Positions 28,058 to 35,821 of a stretch of DNA of 64,000 nucleotides are shown in pieces. The notes under the pieces were generated by a model. The model made no database searches, was not told the DNA's origin, and saw only the letters and a list, made by a program, of their open reading frames with translations. Position 1 is the first letter of the stretch, and the number at the start of each line of letters is the position of its first letter. Made by a program: the position numbers and the translations under genes. This DNA comes from Terrabacter aerolatus (GTDB taxonomy: Bacteria > Actinomycetota > Actinomycetes > Actinomycetales > Dermatophilaceae), in contig NZ_BJYX01000004.1 of the NCBI RefSeq assembly GCF_007991735.1, forward strand, positions 62,001 to 126,000, read 5' to 3'.

Positions 28058-29316
28058 GGTGCTCCTCGTCCCCTGCTCCGAGCGTCCGCCTGCCTGTCGG
28101 CGCCGCGCTCCGGTTGACGACCATGGTGACGGCTCGGGTGCCGCCCCGTCCGTTGATTCGGGATCCGCATCTCCACGGTCGTGCCGCCGGCCGGACCGGA
28201 CGAGACGGTGGCGGTGCCGCCGAGGTCGGCCAGGCGGCCGAGGATGCTCGAGGACACACCGAGGCGCCCCTGCGCCACGGCCTGCTGCAACCGTCCCGAG
28301 GGCACCCCGCGCCCGGAGTCGCGGATCGTCACCGCCACCTCGTCGCCGGCGTCGTCGAGCAGCACCCAGGCACGGGCGTCGTCGCCGGCGTGCTGGCGGA
28401 CGTTGTCGAGGGCCGCCTCGACCGCCGCGACGACCTCGTCGGCCACGCGCCGGGGCAGCAGCACCGCGTCGGCGGGCGACACGAGCTGCACGCCGTCGCG
28501 CTCGACGTGGCGCAGCAGTCCGCGCAGGTCGGCGTCGCCGCTGACGGCTCGCCCGACCTCGGCGAGGTCGGTCTGGCTGACGAGGGTGCGCAGGATCCGC
28601 TCCTGCTCACCGGCCATCGCGCCGAGCCGAGCCGCCTCTCCCCCGAGGTCGCTGGCCCGACGGTTGATGAACGCCAACGTCTGGAGCACCCCGTCGTGGA
28701 CCGTGCGTGCGAGCCGGTCACGCTCGGCGCGGGCGGCGTCGAGCCGCATCGCCTCGGCGAGCGCCTCGTGACTGGTGCGCGCGAGGTCGACGCAGTAGCC
28801 GATGCAGCCGCCGAGGAGGAGACCGAAGATCGAGTTGGTGACCGTGTTGGGCGTCGGCTCGACGACCTCGACGAAGGAGCTCGCGGCGACGAGCGACGCA
28901 GCGGCGAGGCCACCCCGCCAGCCGCGCAGGACGGCGAACCCGACGACGGCCGCCGTGGGCCAGATCGACGGGATGGTCTTGGCGCCGGCCGTGATGACCC
29001 CGGGGTCGTCGACGAGGCGCGTCGCGAGGATGGCCGAGCAGCCGATGACGAGCTCGATCGCGTAGGCCCGCACCGTGCGCACGGGACGCAGCGTCACCGC
29101 CAGGGTCCAGCCGGCGAGCACCCCGAGGACCGCCACCGCGAGGGCCGGGTGGGCTATCTGCTCGTGCCGCTCCCAGGTCGACCACGCGGCATACGCCAGG
29201 GCCAGCCAGCGGAAGACGTCGATGCCACGCCACAGTCCACGGACGATGACGTGCTCGTCGTCGAGGACCGCCCTCGTCGTCGCGGCGACGGCGGGCGTGG
29301 GTGCGTCGTCGGCCAT
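28054..29316 (-). CDS. MacS-type histidine kinase
   Basis: A 420-residue sensor kinase. About six TM segments in residues 30-185 with little extracytoplasmic sequence, so it probably senses a membrane or intramembrane signal. The HisKA_3 motif is ERDRLARTVHDGVLQTLAF (phospho-His in TVHDG), followed by a HATPase domain with VEAALDNVRQHAG, IRDSGRGVP and RLGVSSSILGRL, the latter a MacS-family feature. The last 30 residues are arginine/histidine-rich and disordered. ATG at 29316 is 4 bases from the acyltransferase stop, so it probably belongs to the same transcript. Confidence 0.9.
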   Translation of the reverse strand: MADDAPTPAVAATTRAVLDDEHVIVRGLWRGIDVFRWLALAYAAWSTWERHEQIAHPALAVAVLGVLAGWTLAVTLRPVRTVRAYAIELVIGCSAILATRLVDDPGVITAGAKTIPSIWPTAAVVGFAVLRGWRGGLAAASLVAASSFVEVVEPTPNTVTNSIFGLLLGGCIGYCVDLARTSHEALAEAMRLDAARAERDRLARTVHDGVLQTLAFINRRASDLGGEAARLGAMAGEQERILRTLVSQTDLAEVGRAVSGDADLRGLLRHVERDGVQLVSPADAVLLPRRVADEVVAAVEAALDNVRQHAGDDARAWVLLDDAGDEVAVTIRDSGRGVPSGRLQQAVAQGRLGVSSSILGRLADLGGTATVSSGPAGGTTVEMRIPNQRTGRHPSRHHGRQPERGADRQADARSRGRGAP

Positions 29317-29320
29317 GGCC

Positions 29321-30202
29321 TCAGGAGGCCGCCACGACAGGTGCGTCGCCGTCGGCGTCGCCGTCGGCGCGGTTCTCGTCGTCGCCGTCGTCTGCGCGGT
29401 CGTCGGTGGCGTCCCGCGACGGACGGGCCTTGCCCTCGGCGGCGTCCAGCGCCTCCTCGAGCTCGGGCGCGGCGCTCCCGGGCTTGGCGGCATCCTGCAG
29501 CTCACGCGCCTTGGCGCGCGCGGCGGACACGAGCCGGTCCTTCATCGACGTGGCGTACATGTCGACGTACTCCTGGCCCGAGAGGAGCATGAGCTCGTAC
29601 ATGATCTCGTCGGTGATCGACCGCAGGACGAAGCGGTCGTCCTCCATGCCCTCGTAGCGCGAGAAGTCGAGGGGCTTGCCGACCCGGACCCCGACGCGCA
29701 TGATCCGCGGGATGACCTTGCCGGTGGGCTGCGCCTTGTCCGTGCCGATCATGGCGACCGGGATGACGGTGACCTTGCCCTCGAGAGCCATCCGGGCGAC
29801 ACCGGTGCGGCCGCGGTAGAGGCGACCGTCGGGCGAGCGCGTGCCCTCGGGGTAGATGCCGAGCAGCTCACCGCGGCGCAGGACCTTCAGGCCGGAGCTC
29901 AGGGCGGCGTTGCTCGCCTTGCCCCCCGAGCGGTCGACGGGGAGCTGCCCGACGCCCTTGAAGAAGGCAGCCGTCAGACGACCCTTGATGCCGCGACCGG
30001 TGAAGTAGTCGCTCTTGGCGAGGAAGGTGACCCGCCGGGAGACGACGAGCGGCAGGAAGATCGAGTCGGAGAAGGAGAGGTGGTTGCTCGCGAAGATCGC
30101 GGCACCCTCTTCGGGGATGTGCTCCTCGCCCTCCACCCAGGGGCGGAAGACGAGCCTGACGATCGGCCCGATGACGATCGTCTTGAGGAACCAGTAGAAC
30201 AA
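29321..30202 (-). CDS. 1-acyl-sn-glycerol-3-phosphate acyltransferase
   Basis: A 293-residue PlsC-family enzyme acylating lysophosphatidate or a related lipid. The catalytic HX4D motif is SNHLSFSDSIF (about 37-47), and the acceptor-binding motif is YPEGTRSPDGRLYRGRTG. A short hydrophobic N-terminus (MFYWFLKTIVIGPIVRLVF) gives membrane association. Corresponds to Rv2182c in the syntenic M. tuberculosis block. The last 60 residues are acidic and rich in D, A and R (DDRADDGDDENRADGDADGD) and are probably disordered, longer than in compact relatives. Confidence 0.92.
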   Translation of the reverse strand: MFYWFLKTIVIGPIVRLVFRPWVEGEEHIPEEGAAIFASNHLSFSDSIFLPLVVSRRVTFLAKSDYFTGRGIKGRLTAAFFKGVGQLPVDRSGGKASNAALSSGLKVLRRGELLGIYPEGTRSPDGRLYRGRTGVARMALEGKVTVIPVAMIGTDKAQPTGKVIPRIMRVGVRVGKPLDFSRYEGMEDDRFVLRSITDEIMYELMLLSGQEYVDMYATSMKDRLVSAARAKARELQDAAKPGSAAPELEEALDAAEGKARPSRDATDDRADDGDDENRADGDADGDAPVVAAS

Positions 30203-30379
30203 CCGTGTCCGCCTTCCGTCCGTGACGGCTCGAACTCTACGACACTCGCGCTCGCCCGGCGGGGCATGCGAGGATCAGTGGGTTCAGTCGCCTCCACCGA
30301 GGAGCCCCATCGTGACGGTCCCTTCCGACGCCGCAGCCCCGTGCCGGCTGTCCGCGCGACGGAGCTGGAGCACGCCGTC

Positions 30380-31090
30380 ATGAGCGACCCCGACCTCGAC
30401 GCGGAGTTCGCGCGCATCGTCGCCGGGTGGGACGCCGAGGCGCCCGACCCGCTGCCCCGTGCCACCGTGGCGGACGTCCGGCACGTCGCCGACGAGGGCG
30501 ACACCGACCACGACACCGATCGAGGCACCGGCCAAGACGCCGACCGAGACACCGACCGCAGCACCGGCACGTCGGACGGCGGCGACGCCGCCCGCACCGA
30601 CGCGCCGGACCCCCACCGGCCGGGCGGCCCCGCGCCCACGAGCGGCCCGACCACCCCCGGCACCCCTGCCGGCCCGTCCGGCCCCTCCGGCCCCTCCGGC
30701 CCCTCCGGCCCCTCCGGCCCCTCCGGCCCGCCGAGCCCGGCGAGCTCCTCGGGCCTGCTCGAGCTGCCCATCGCGCCGACGACGTCGCACGCCTGGCGCG
30801 GCAGCACCCCGCGTCGCGACGACGCCGACGACCTCGTGGCCGACGACGACCACTTCGTCCCGCCGTCGGACATCGACCTCCCGTCGGCCGAGACGGACCC
30901 GATGTTCTGGGCCATCGTCGGCGGCCTCGTGGGCGGTCCCCTGTTGCTGCTCTACGTGCTCTTCTTCGACCGCGACGGCAGCGACTGGTGGGTCGTGACC
31001 GCCTTGACGATGGTCGTCGTCGGTTTCGTCCTGCTCGTCCTGCGCGGCGGCAACGAGCGCGACCCGTTCGACGACGGCACGCGCCTCTAG
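30380..31090 (+). CDS. two-TM protein with collagen-like GPS repeats
   Basis: A 236-residue protein. The first 35 residues (MSDPDLDAEFARIVAGWDAE) are a helical motif seen at the start of several actinobacterial membrane proteins. A hydrophilic region rich in D, T and R and then a six-fold Gly-Pro-Ser collagen-like run (about 98-118) follow, ending with two TM helices at about 176-194 and 202-219. ATG has GGAG about 9 bases upstream. It ends tail-to-tail with the nuclease gene, sharing a CTAG so that both stops are TAG. Function unknown. Confidence 0.72.
   Translation: MSDPDLDAEFARIVAGWDAEAPDPLPRATVADVRHVADEGDTDHDTDRGTGQDADRDTDRSTGTSDGGDAARTDAPDPHRPGGPAPTSGPTTPGTPAGPSGPSGPSGPSGPSGPSGPPSPASSSGLLELPIAPTTSHAWRGSTPRRDDADDLVADDDHFVPPSDIDLPSAETDPMFWAIVGGLVGGPLLLLYVLFFDRDGSDWWVVTALTMVVVGFVLLVLRGGNERDPFDDGTRL
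30671..30733 (+). repeat. 9-bp tandem repeat (ggcccctcc) coding GPS units
   Basis: Seven 9-base units, of which five are identical (ggcccctcc) and the two outer ones diverge. Each unit codes Gly-Pro-Ser, so copy-number change stays in frame and changes only the length of the collagen-like linker. Confidence 0.9.
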
Positions 31091-31797
31091 ACCGGCTGCG
31101 GCCCGGACAGGTCGAGGTCGACCCAGACCGGGCGGTGGTCCGATGCGGCCGCCAGGTCGCGTTCGTCCACATCGACCTCGGGGGCGCCGAGGACCACCAG
31201 GTCACGCCCGGCGAAGATCGCATCGAGCGTCACGGTCGGGAGGTCGGCCGGGTAGGTCGGCGTGGTCGCGGACGCGAGCGGGTGGCGCGCTGCGATGAGG
31301 GTGTGTGCCGCGCCGCCGGGCCCCTCGTTGAGGTCTCCCGCCACGACGGCCCGGTCGCCCACTCGGTCGAGGACGACCTCGGCGTGCCGCAGGCGCTGCG
31401 GCGCCCGCAGGCCGAGGTGCACGCTGACGACGGTGACGGGACGCGCTCGCGGACCGTCGCCGCCGAGCGAGACGGTCGCGGCGGCATACCCCCGCGTACG
31501 GTCGGGGAAGCGGACCCTCAGGCGACCGCGGCTGACGTCGTGGACGACCACCCTCGGGGCCGTGAGGACCGCGGTCCCACCCGTGCCGAGGCGCCCGCCC
31601 CTCCAGAGCAGGCGACACTCGCGCGCGAACGGTGGCAGCCTCAGCTCGGTCGTGAGCCGGCGCGGCACCTCCTGCAGGCACAGCACGTCCGGGGCCACGG
31701 CGCGGACCGCCCGAGCCGCCGCCGACCGGTCGTCGAGCAGGTCGTGCACGTTGTAGCTCATGACGCGCAGGACGTGCTGCGGTCGTGCGGGCGGCAC
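31087..31797 (-). CDS. endonuclease/exonuclease/phosphatase family protein
   Basis: A 236-residue EEP-fold hydrolase. All core motifs are present: MSYNVHDLL (Asn), LCLQEVPR (Glu), VVSVHLGL (His), VVAGDLNEGP (Asp/Asn) and the C-terminal SDHRPVWVDL (Asp-His). Such proteins hydrolyse phosphodiester or phosphomonoester bonds of nucleic acids or lipids; substrate is not predictable. No signal peptide. It starts 4 bases after the glucokinase stop on the same strand. Confidence 0.88.
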   Translation of the reverse strand: MPPARPQHVLRVMSYNVHDLLDDRSAAARAVRAVAPDVLCLQEVPRRLTTELRLPPFARECRLLWRGGRLGTGGTAVLTAPRVVVHDVSRGRLRVRFPDRTRGYAAATVSLGGDGPRARPVTVVSVHLGLRAPQRLRHAEVVLDRVGDRAVVAGDLNEGPGGAAHTLIAARHPLASATTPTYPADLPTVTLDAIFAGRDLVVLGAPEVDVDERDLAAASDHRPVWVDLDLSGPQPV

Positions 31798-31800
31798 GGT

Positions 31801-32769
31801 TCAGCGACCGGTGCGCGCCAGCTCCGCCGCCCCGATGAGACCGGCGTCGCTGCCGAGGACGGCGCGCACGATCCGGGCCTCGGGTCGGTAGCCACGGCCG
31901 GGCAGCTGGCGGCGGAAGGCCTCGCGCGCCGGGCCGATGAGCATCTCGTCCGCGGCGCTGACGCCACCCCCGATGACGAACAGGCCGGGGTCGAAGGCGG
32001 AGGCGAGGTTGGCCAGACCGATGCCGAGCCACTCACCGATGTCGGCGAGCAGCTCCCGGGCCGTCGGGTCTCCCTCGCGCGCGGCCTCCGTGATGAACGG
32101 ACCCGTCAGGGCCGAGGCGTCGCCCCCGAGACGGGCGAGCAGGTCGGCCACGACGGGCGACCCGGCCTCGATCATGGCCCGCGCCTCGCGCACGAGGGCG
32201 TTGCCGCTCGCGTACTGCTCCCAGCACCCGCGGTTGCCGCACTCGCAGCGGATGCCCCCGGGCATGATCTGCATGTGGCCGAACTCGCCGGCGATGCCGT
32301 GGCGGCCGCGCTCGACGTGACCGTCGATGATGAGCGCCCCGCCGATGCCCGTGCCGAGGGTGATGACGACGACGTGCGACTCCCCGCGCGCCGCCCCGAA
32401 GCAGGCCTCGGCCCAGGCCGCGGCGTTCGCGTCGTTGTCGACGGTGATCGGCAGCTCGATGCGCTGGGTGAGGGCGTCGCGCAGCGGCTCGTTGCGCCAC
32501 GACAGGTGCGGCGCGAAGACGACGGTGGCGCGGTCCTCCGCGACGAAGCCGGCCGCCCCGATGCCCACCGCGACGACGTCGTCGGGGTCGACCTGGCGCA
32601 GCAGCTCCTCGACCGACTCGACGATCGTGTCCTCGACCACGCGTGGTGAGGTCGAGCGGTGCGGGGTGTCGCGACGCGTGCGGTGCGTGATCGCCCCTGC
32701 CTCGTCGACGACGCCGCCGGCGACCTTCGTGCCCCCGATGTCGATGCCGATGGCGAGTCGTCTGGTCAT
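31801..32769 (-). CDS. glkA: ROK-family glucokinase
   Basis: A 322-residue sugar kinase phosphorylating glucose with ATP. ROK features: ATP-binding IGIDIGGTKVAGGVVDE (about 7-23), catalytic region VDNDANAAAWAEACFGAARG, LGTGIGGALIIDG, substrate/zinc motif GHMQIMPGG...CECGNRGCWEQYASG. The start ATG overlaps the stop of the upstream Cys/His-rich gene (ATGA). In Streptomyces glkA follows a small gene (SCO2127) reported to help its expression; the coupled upstream gene here occupies that place, though I cannot show homology. Confidence 0.9.
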   Translation of the reverse strand: MTRRLAIGIDIGGTKVAGGVVDEAGAITHRTRRDTPHRSTSPRVVEDTIVESVEELLRQVDPDDVVAVGIGAAGFVAEDRATVVFAPHLSWRNEPLRDALTQRIELPITVDNDANAAAWAEACFGAARGESHVVVITLGTGIGGALIIDGHVERGRHGIAGEFGHMQIMPGGIRCECGNRGCWEQYASGNALVREARAMIEAGSPVVADLLARLGGDASALTGPFITEAAREGDPTARELLADIGEWLGIGLANLASAFDPGLFVIGGGVSAADEMLIGPAREAFRRQLPGRGYRPEARIVRAVLGSDAGLIGAAELARTGR

Positions 32770-33356
32770 GCGCTGTCTCCCGGTCGGGCTCGGTCCGAGG
32801 CGGATGCGGTGGGGGGTGCCGCCTGCCGGGCGGGCTCGTCGGCGGGCTCGTCGGCAGCCCCGGCCGGAGCCTCGGCGGGTTCCGGACGGGGCTCCGCGCG
32901 CCGCTCGCGCTGCGTCGTGGCCAGGTCGCGCAGGGCCGTGGCCGCGAAGCCGATGAAGTCGGCGACCCGGTCGATCGTGTCGGGGTTGACCTGCTGCACG
33001 AAGGCGATGAGCTGGCAGACCGGGCACACCCGGCACGCCGCCGGTGTCGTCCCTCCGCACGTGCACTCCCCGGGACTCGCGTCCGGACGGCCGCTCGAGC
33101 GGGTCCGCCCGCCGGAGTCGCCACCGTGACCGGCGTGCGGGCCCTGGCCGGCAGCGCTGTCGTGACCGTGAGGGGCGCCGTCGGACCCGTCCCCGTGGGA
33201 CGCGGGTGACGGCATACCGGAGGAGCCCGCCCAGCTCCGCCGGGAGAGCAGGTCCACGAGGAGGGCGGCCTCCTCGGCGACGCTCCCCGGAGGTGGGGCG
33301 GCGGGAGTGGGCTCGGCCCGGTCGGAGGGCGCGGCGGGACCGTCGGTCGGGGTCAC
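32766..33356 (-). CDS. Cys/His-rich hypothetical protein coupled to glucokinase
   Basis: A 196-residue protein of low complexity. The middle is His/Gly/Ser-rich (HGDGSDGAPHGHD, GPHAGHGGDSGG), then a cysteine cluster ECTCGG and CRVCPVC (about 97-118) adjoining a helical segment LIAFVQQVNPDTIDRVADFIGFAATALRDLA; the end is rich in A, E and P. The cysteines suggest a metal site. Its stop overlaps the glucokinase start and it follows the SRPBCC gene by 6 bases, so all lie in one operon. I do not recognise a named family with confidence. No TM or signal peptide. Confidence 0.7.
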   Translation of the reverse strand: MTPTDGPAAPSDRAEPTPAAPPPGSVAEEAALLVDLLSRRSWAGSSGMPSPASHGDGSDGAPHGHDSAAGQGPHAGHGGDSGGRTRSSGRPDASPGECTCGGTTPAACRVCPVCQLIAFVQQVNPDTIDRVADFIGFAATALRDLATTQRERRAEPRPEPAEAPAGAADEPADEPARQAAPPTASASDRARPGDSA

Positions 33357-33362
33357 GGGCGG

Positions 33363-33806
33363 TCAGGCCTCGACGCGCTTCTTCAGCTCCTTGAGCGCGG
33401 TGTCGACGATGACCTTCTCCGCCTTGCGCTTGAGCAGCCCGATCATGGGGATCTTGACGTCGACCGCGAGGCGGTAGGTCACCTTGGTGCCGGCGCCGTC
33501 CGAGCTCAGGGTGTAGGAGCCGTTCATCGCCTTGAGGACCTGGGCCGAGACGAGCGACCACGAGACGACCCCGGTGCCGTCCTCGACGACGTCCCACTCG
33601 TAGTCGAGCACGTACGTGTCCTTGATGGCGCCGGCGTCGAGGGTGAACTGGACCTGGTCGGCCCATCCGTCACCCTCCTCGGCGAGGACGGCGACGTCCT
33701 TCACCTCGCCCGCCCACTCGGGGTAGGCCTCGAAGTCCGCGATGACGTCGAGCACCTCGCCGGGAGGGGCGTCGATGACGATGGAGGACTCGGTGCGATC
33801 GGCCAT
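33363..33806 (-). CDS. SRPBCC/polyketide-cyclase-like lipid-binding protein (Rv2185c type)
   Basis: A 147-residue START/SRPBCC fold protein with VIDAPPGEVLDVIADFEAYPEWAGEVKDVAVL at the N-terminus and a C-terminal helix MIGLLKRKAEKVIVDTALKELKKRVEA. It corresponds to Rv2185c (TB16.3) in M. tuberculosis, also next to fadD15. The fold has a hydrophobic cavity; a role in carrying lipid intermediates near the acyl-CoA ligase and acyltransferase is plausible but inferred. First gene of the leftward operon with the Cys/His-rich protein, glucokinase and nuclease. Confidence 0.9.
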   Translation of the reverse strand: MADRTESSIVIDAPPGEVLDVIADFEAYPEWAGEVKDVAVLAEEGDGWADQVQFTLDAGAIKDTYVLDYEWDVVEDGTGVVSWSLVSAQVLKAMNGSYTLSSDGAGTKVTYRLAVDVKIPMIGLLKRKAEKVIVDTALKELKKRVEA

Positions 33807-33973
33807 GCGCCGAAGGCTATCGCGTCGACCCCGTACGGACGGCCCATCGTCCGGCCGACGCCGACGCGCGTCGGCTGCGTGCCAAGATGGTGGCGAGGGC
33901 ACCCCCTGCGCGACGCGCGACGAGCCCGGTCGGCGGCACACGGCCTGTGATCATCGTGACGTGGCCGTCACGG

Positions 33974-33987
33974 TTACCGATCGGTAA
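33974..33987. promoter_or_regulatory. 14-bp perfect palindrome, likely TetR-type operator
   Basis: TTACCGATCGGTAA lies about 45 bases upstream of the acyl-CoA ligase start, in the gap between divergent genes. Perfect palindromes of this TACCGnnCGGTA form are typical TetR-family operators, and a TetR regulator of lipid genes would fit a fadD promoter. No regulator gene is nearby. Confidence 0.6.
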
Positions 33988-34026
33988 GGTGCAGCAGAGT
34001 CCCGACCCCCGCGATCAGGAGTGACA

Positions 34027-35817
34027 GTGAAGGACAACGTCGTCGCACCACTTGCCCCCGTCACGACGGAGGGAAGCCTCGCGGACCTCCCCGTGCGCAA
34101 CGCGAAGGAGAACGCCGCCGAGACGGCGTTCTCGCGCAAGACCCCCTCCGGCGGCTGGACCCACGTGACGTGGACCCAGTTCGCGGACGACGTCGCCGCG
34201 GTGGCCCGAGGCCTGCTCGCCTCGGGCGTCGAGCCCGGGGACCGGGTGGCCCTCATGTCGCGCACGCGTTACGAGTGGACCCTCGTCGACTTCGCCGCGT
34301 GGACGGCAGGCGCCGTCGTCGTGCCGATCTACGAGACCTCCTCCGCCGAGCAGGTGCAGTGGATCCTCTCCGACTCCGACGCCCACGTCGCCGTCGTCGA
34401 GACCGACGCCCACCGCGCCACCGTCGAGCAGATCCGTGACGAGCTGCCCTCGCTCCGCGAGATCGTCACCATCGACGGCGCAGGACTCGACGCGCTGCGC
34501 GAGAAGGGCCGCTCGGTCCCGGACGCCGACCTCGCCGCCCGCCGAGCGGGCCTCGACCGCCGGTCCGTCGCGACGATCATCTACACCTCGGGCACCACCG
34601 GCCGTCCCAAGGGCTGCGAGCTGACGCACGGCAACTTCCTCGACCTCGCCGAGAACGCCATCGAGAAGCTCGGCCAGGTCGTGCTGACCGACAACGCCTC
34701 GACCCTGCTCTTCCTGCCGCTCGCCCACGTCTTCGCACGCTTCATCGAGGTGCTCTGCGTCGCCGGCCGGGCCCGGATGGGGCACTCGGCCGACATCAAG
34801 AACCTGCTCGACGACTTCGCCGGCTTCCAGCCCACCTTCGTGCTCGCGGTCCCGCGCGTCTTCGAGAAGATCTTCAACTCCGCGGAGGCCAAGGCGTCGG
34901 CCGAGGGCAAGGGCAAGATCTTCCTCCGGGCCGCGACGGTCGCGATCGCCTACAGCGAGGCCCTCGACGCCGGAGGTCCCGGCCTGGCGCTGCGGGTCCA
35001 GCACGCCGTCTTCGACCGGCTCGTCTACGGCAAGCTGCGCGCGGCGATGGGCGGCCAGGTGCGCTATGCCGTGTCCGGAGGCGCGCCCCTGGGGACGCGC
35101 CTCGGGCACTTCTACCGCGGCATCGGGGTCGTCATCCTCGAGGGCTACGGCCTCACCGAGACCACCGCCCCCGTCGCGGTGAACACCCCCGACCGGATCA
35201 AGATCGGCACCGTGGGCCCGCCCCTGCCGGGCACCGGCATCCGGATCGCCGACGACGGCGAGATCCTGCTCAAGGGCGTCGGCGTCTTCACCCGCTACCA
35301 CGACAACCCGACCGCGACGTCCGACGCCATCGTCGACGGGTGGTTCCACACCGGCGACATCGGCGAGCTCGACGACGACGGCTACCTGCGCATCACGGGT
35401 CGCAAGAAGGAGATCCTCGTGACGGCCGGCGGCAAGAACGTCGCCCCCGCCGTGCTCGAGGACCGCCTGCGCTCGCACCCGCTCGTGTCGCAGTGCATCG
35501 TCGTCGGCGACCAGAAGCCGTTCGTCGCGGTGCTCGTGACGCTCGACGAGGAGATGTGGCCGCTCTGGGCCAAGACCCACGGCGTCGAGGGCGTCACGCT
35601 CGAGCAGGCGCGCACCCACCCGAAGGTGCTCGAGGCCCTCCAGGAGGCCGTCGACCGGGCCAACGACGCCGTGTCCAAGGCCGAGTCGATCCGCAAGTTC
35701 GCGGTGCTTCCCGGGGACTTCACCGAGGCCAACGGCTACCTGACACCGTCGCTCAAGCTCAAGCGCAACGTCGTCATGAAGGACTTCGGCGACGAGGTCG
35801 AGAAGCTCTACGCCTGA
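34027..35817 (+). CDS. fadD15: long-chain fatty-acid-CoA ligase (FadD15 type)
   Basis: A 596-residue adenylate-forming enzyme activating fatty acids to acyl-CoA. Motifs: YTSGTTGRPKGCELTHGNF (P-loop, about 185-203), GYGLTETTAPVA, GWFHTGDIGELDDDGYLRITGRKKE (A8 hinge) and a C-terminal LTPSLKLKR with the catalytic Lys region. Position matches Rv2187. GTG at 34027 is preferred because AGGAG ends 5 bases upstream; GTG at 34021 would overlap that site. A palindromic operator candidate precedes it. Confidence 0.93.
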   Translation: MKDNVVAPLAPVTTEGSLADLPVRNAKENAAETAFSRKTPSGGWTHVTWTQFADDVAAVARGLLASGVEPGDRVALMSRTRYEWTLVDFAAWTAGAVVVPIYETSSAEQVQWILSDSDAHVAVVETDAHRATVEQIRDELPSLREIVTIDGAGLDALREKGRSVPDADLAARRAGLDRRSVATIIYTSGTTGRPKGCELTHGNFLDLAENAIEKLGQVVLTDNASTLLFLPLAHVFARFIEVLCVAGRARMGHSADIKNLLDDFAGFQPTFVLAVPRVFEKIFNSAEAKASAEGKGKIFLRAATVAIAYSEALDAGGPGLALRVQHAVFDRLVYGKLRAAMGGQVRYAVSGGAPLGTRLGHFYRGIGVVILEGYGLTETTAPVAVNTPDRIKIGTVGPPLPGTGIRIADDGEILLKGVGVFTRYHDNPTATSDAIVDGWFHTGDIGELDDDGYLRITGRKKEILVTAGGKNVAPAVLEDRLRSHPLVSQCIVVGDQKPFVAVLVTLDEEMWPLWAKTHGVEGVTLEQARTHPKVLEALQEAVDRANDAVSKAESIRKFAVLPGDFTEANGYLTPSLKLKRNVVMKDFGDEVEKLYA

Positions 35818-35821
35818 GGCG

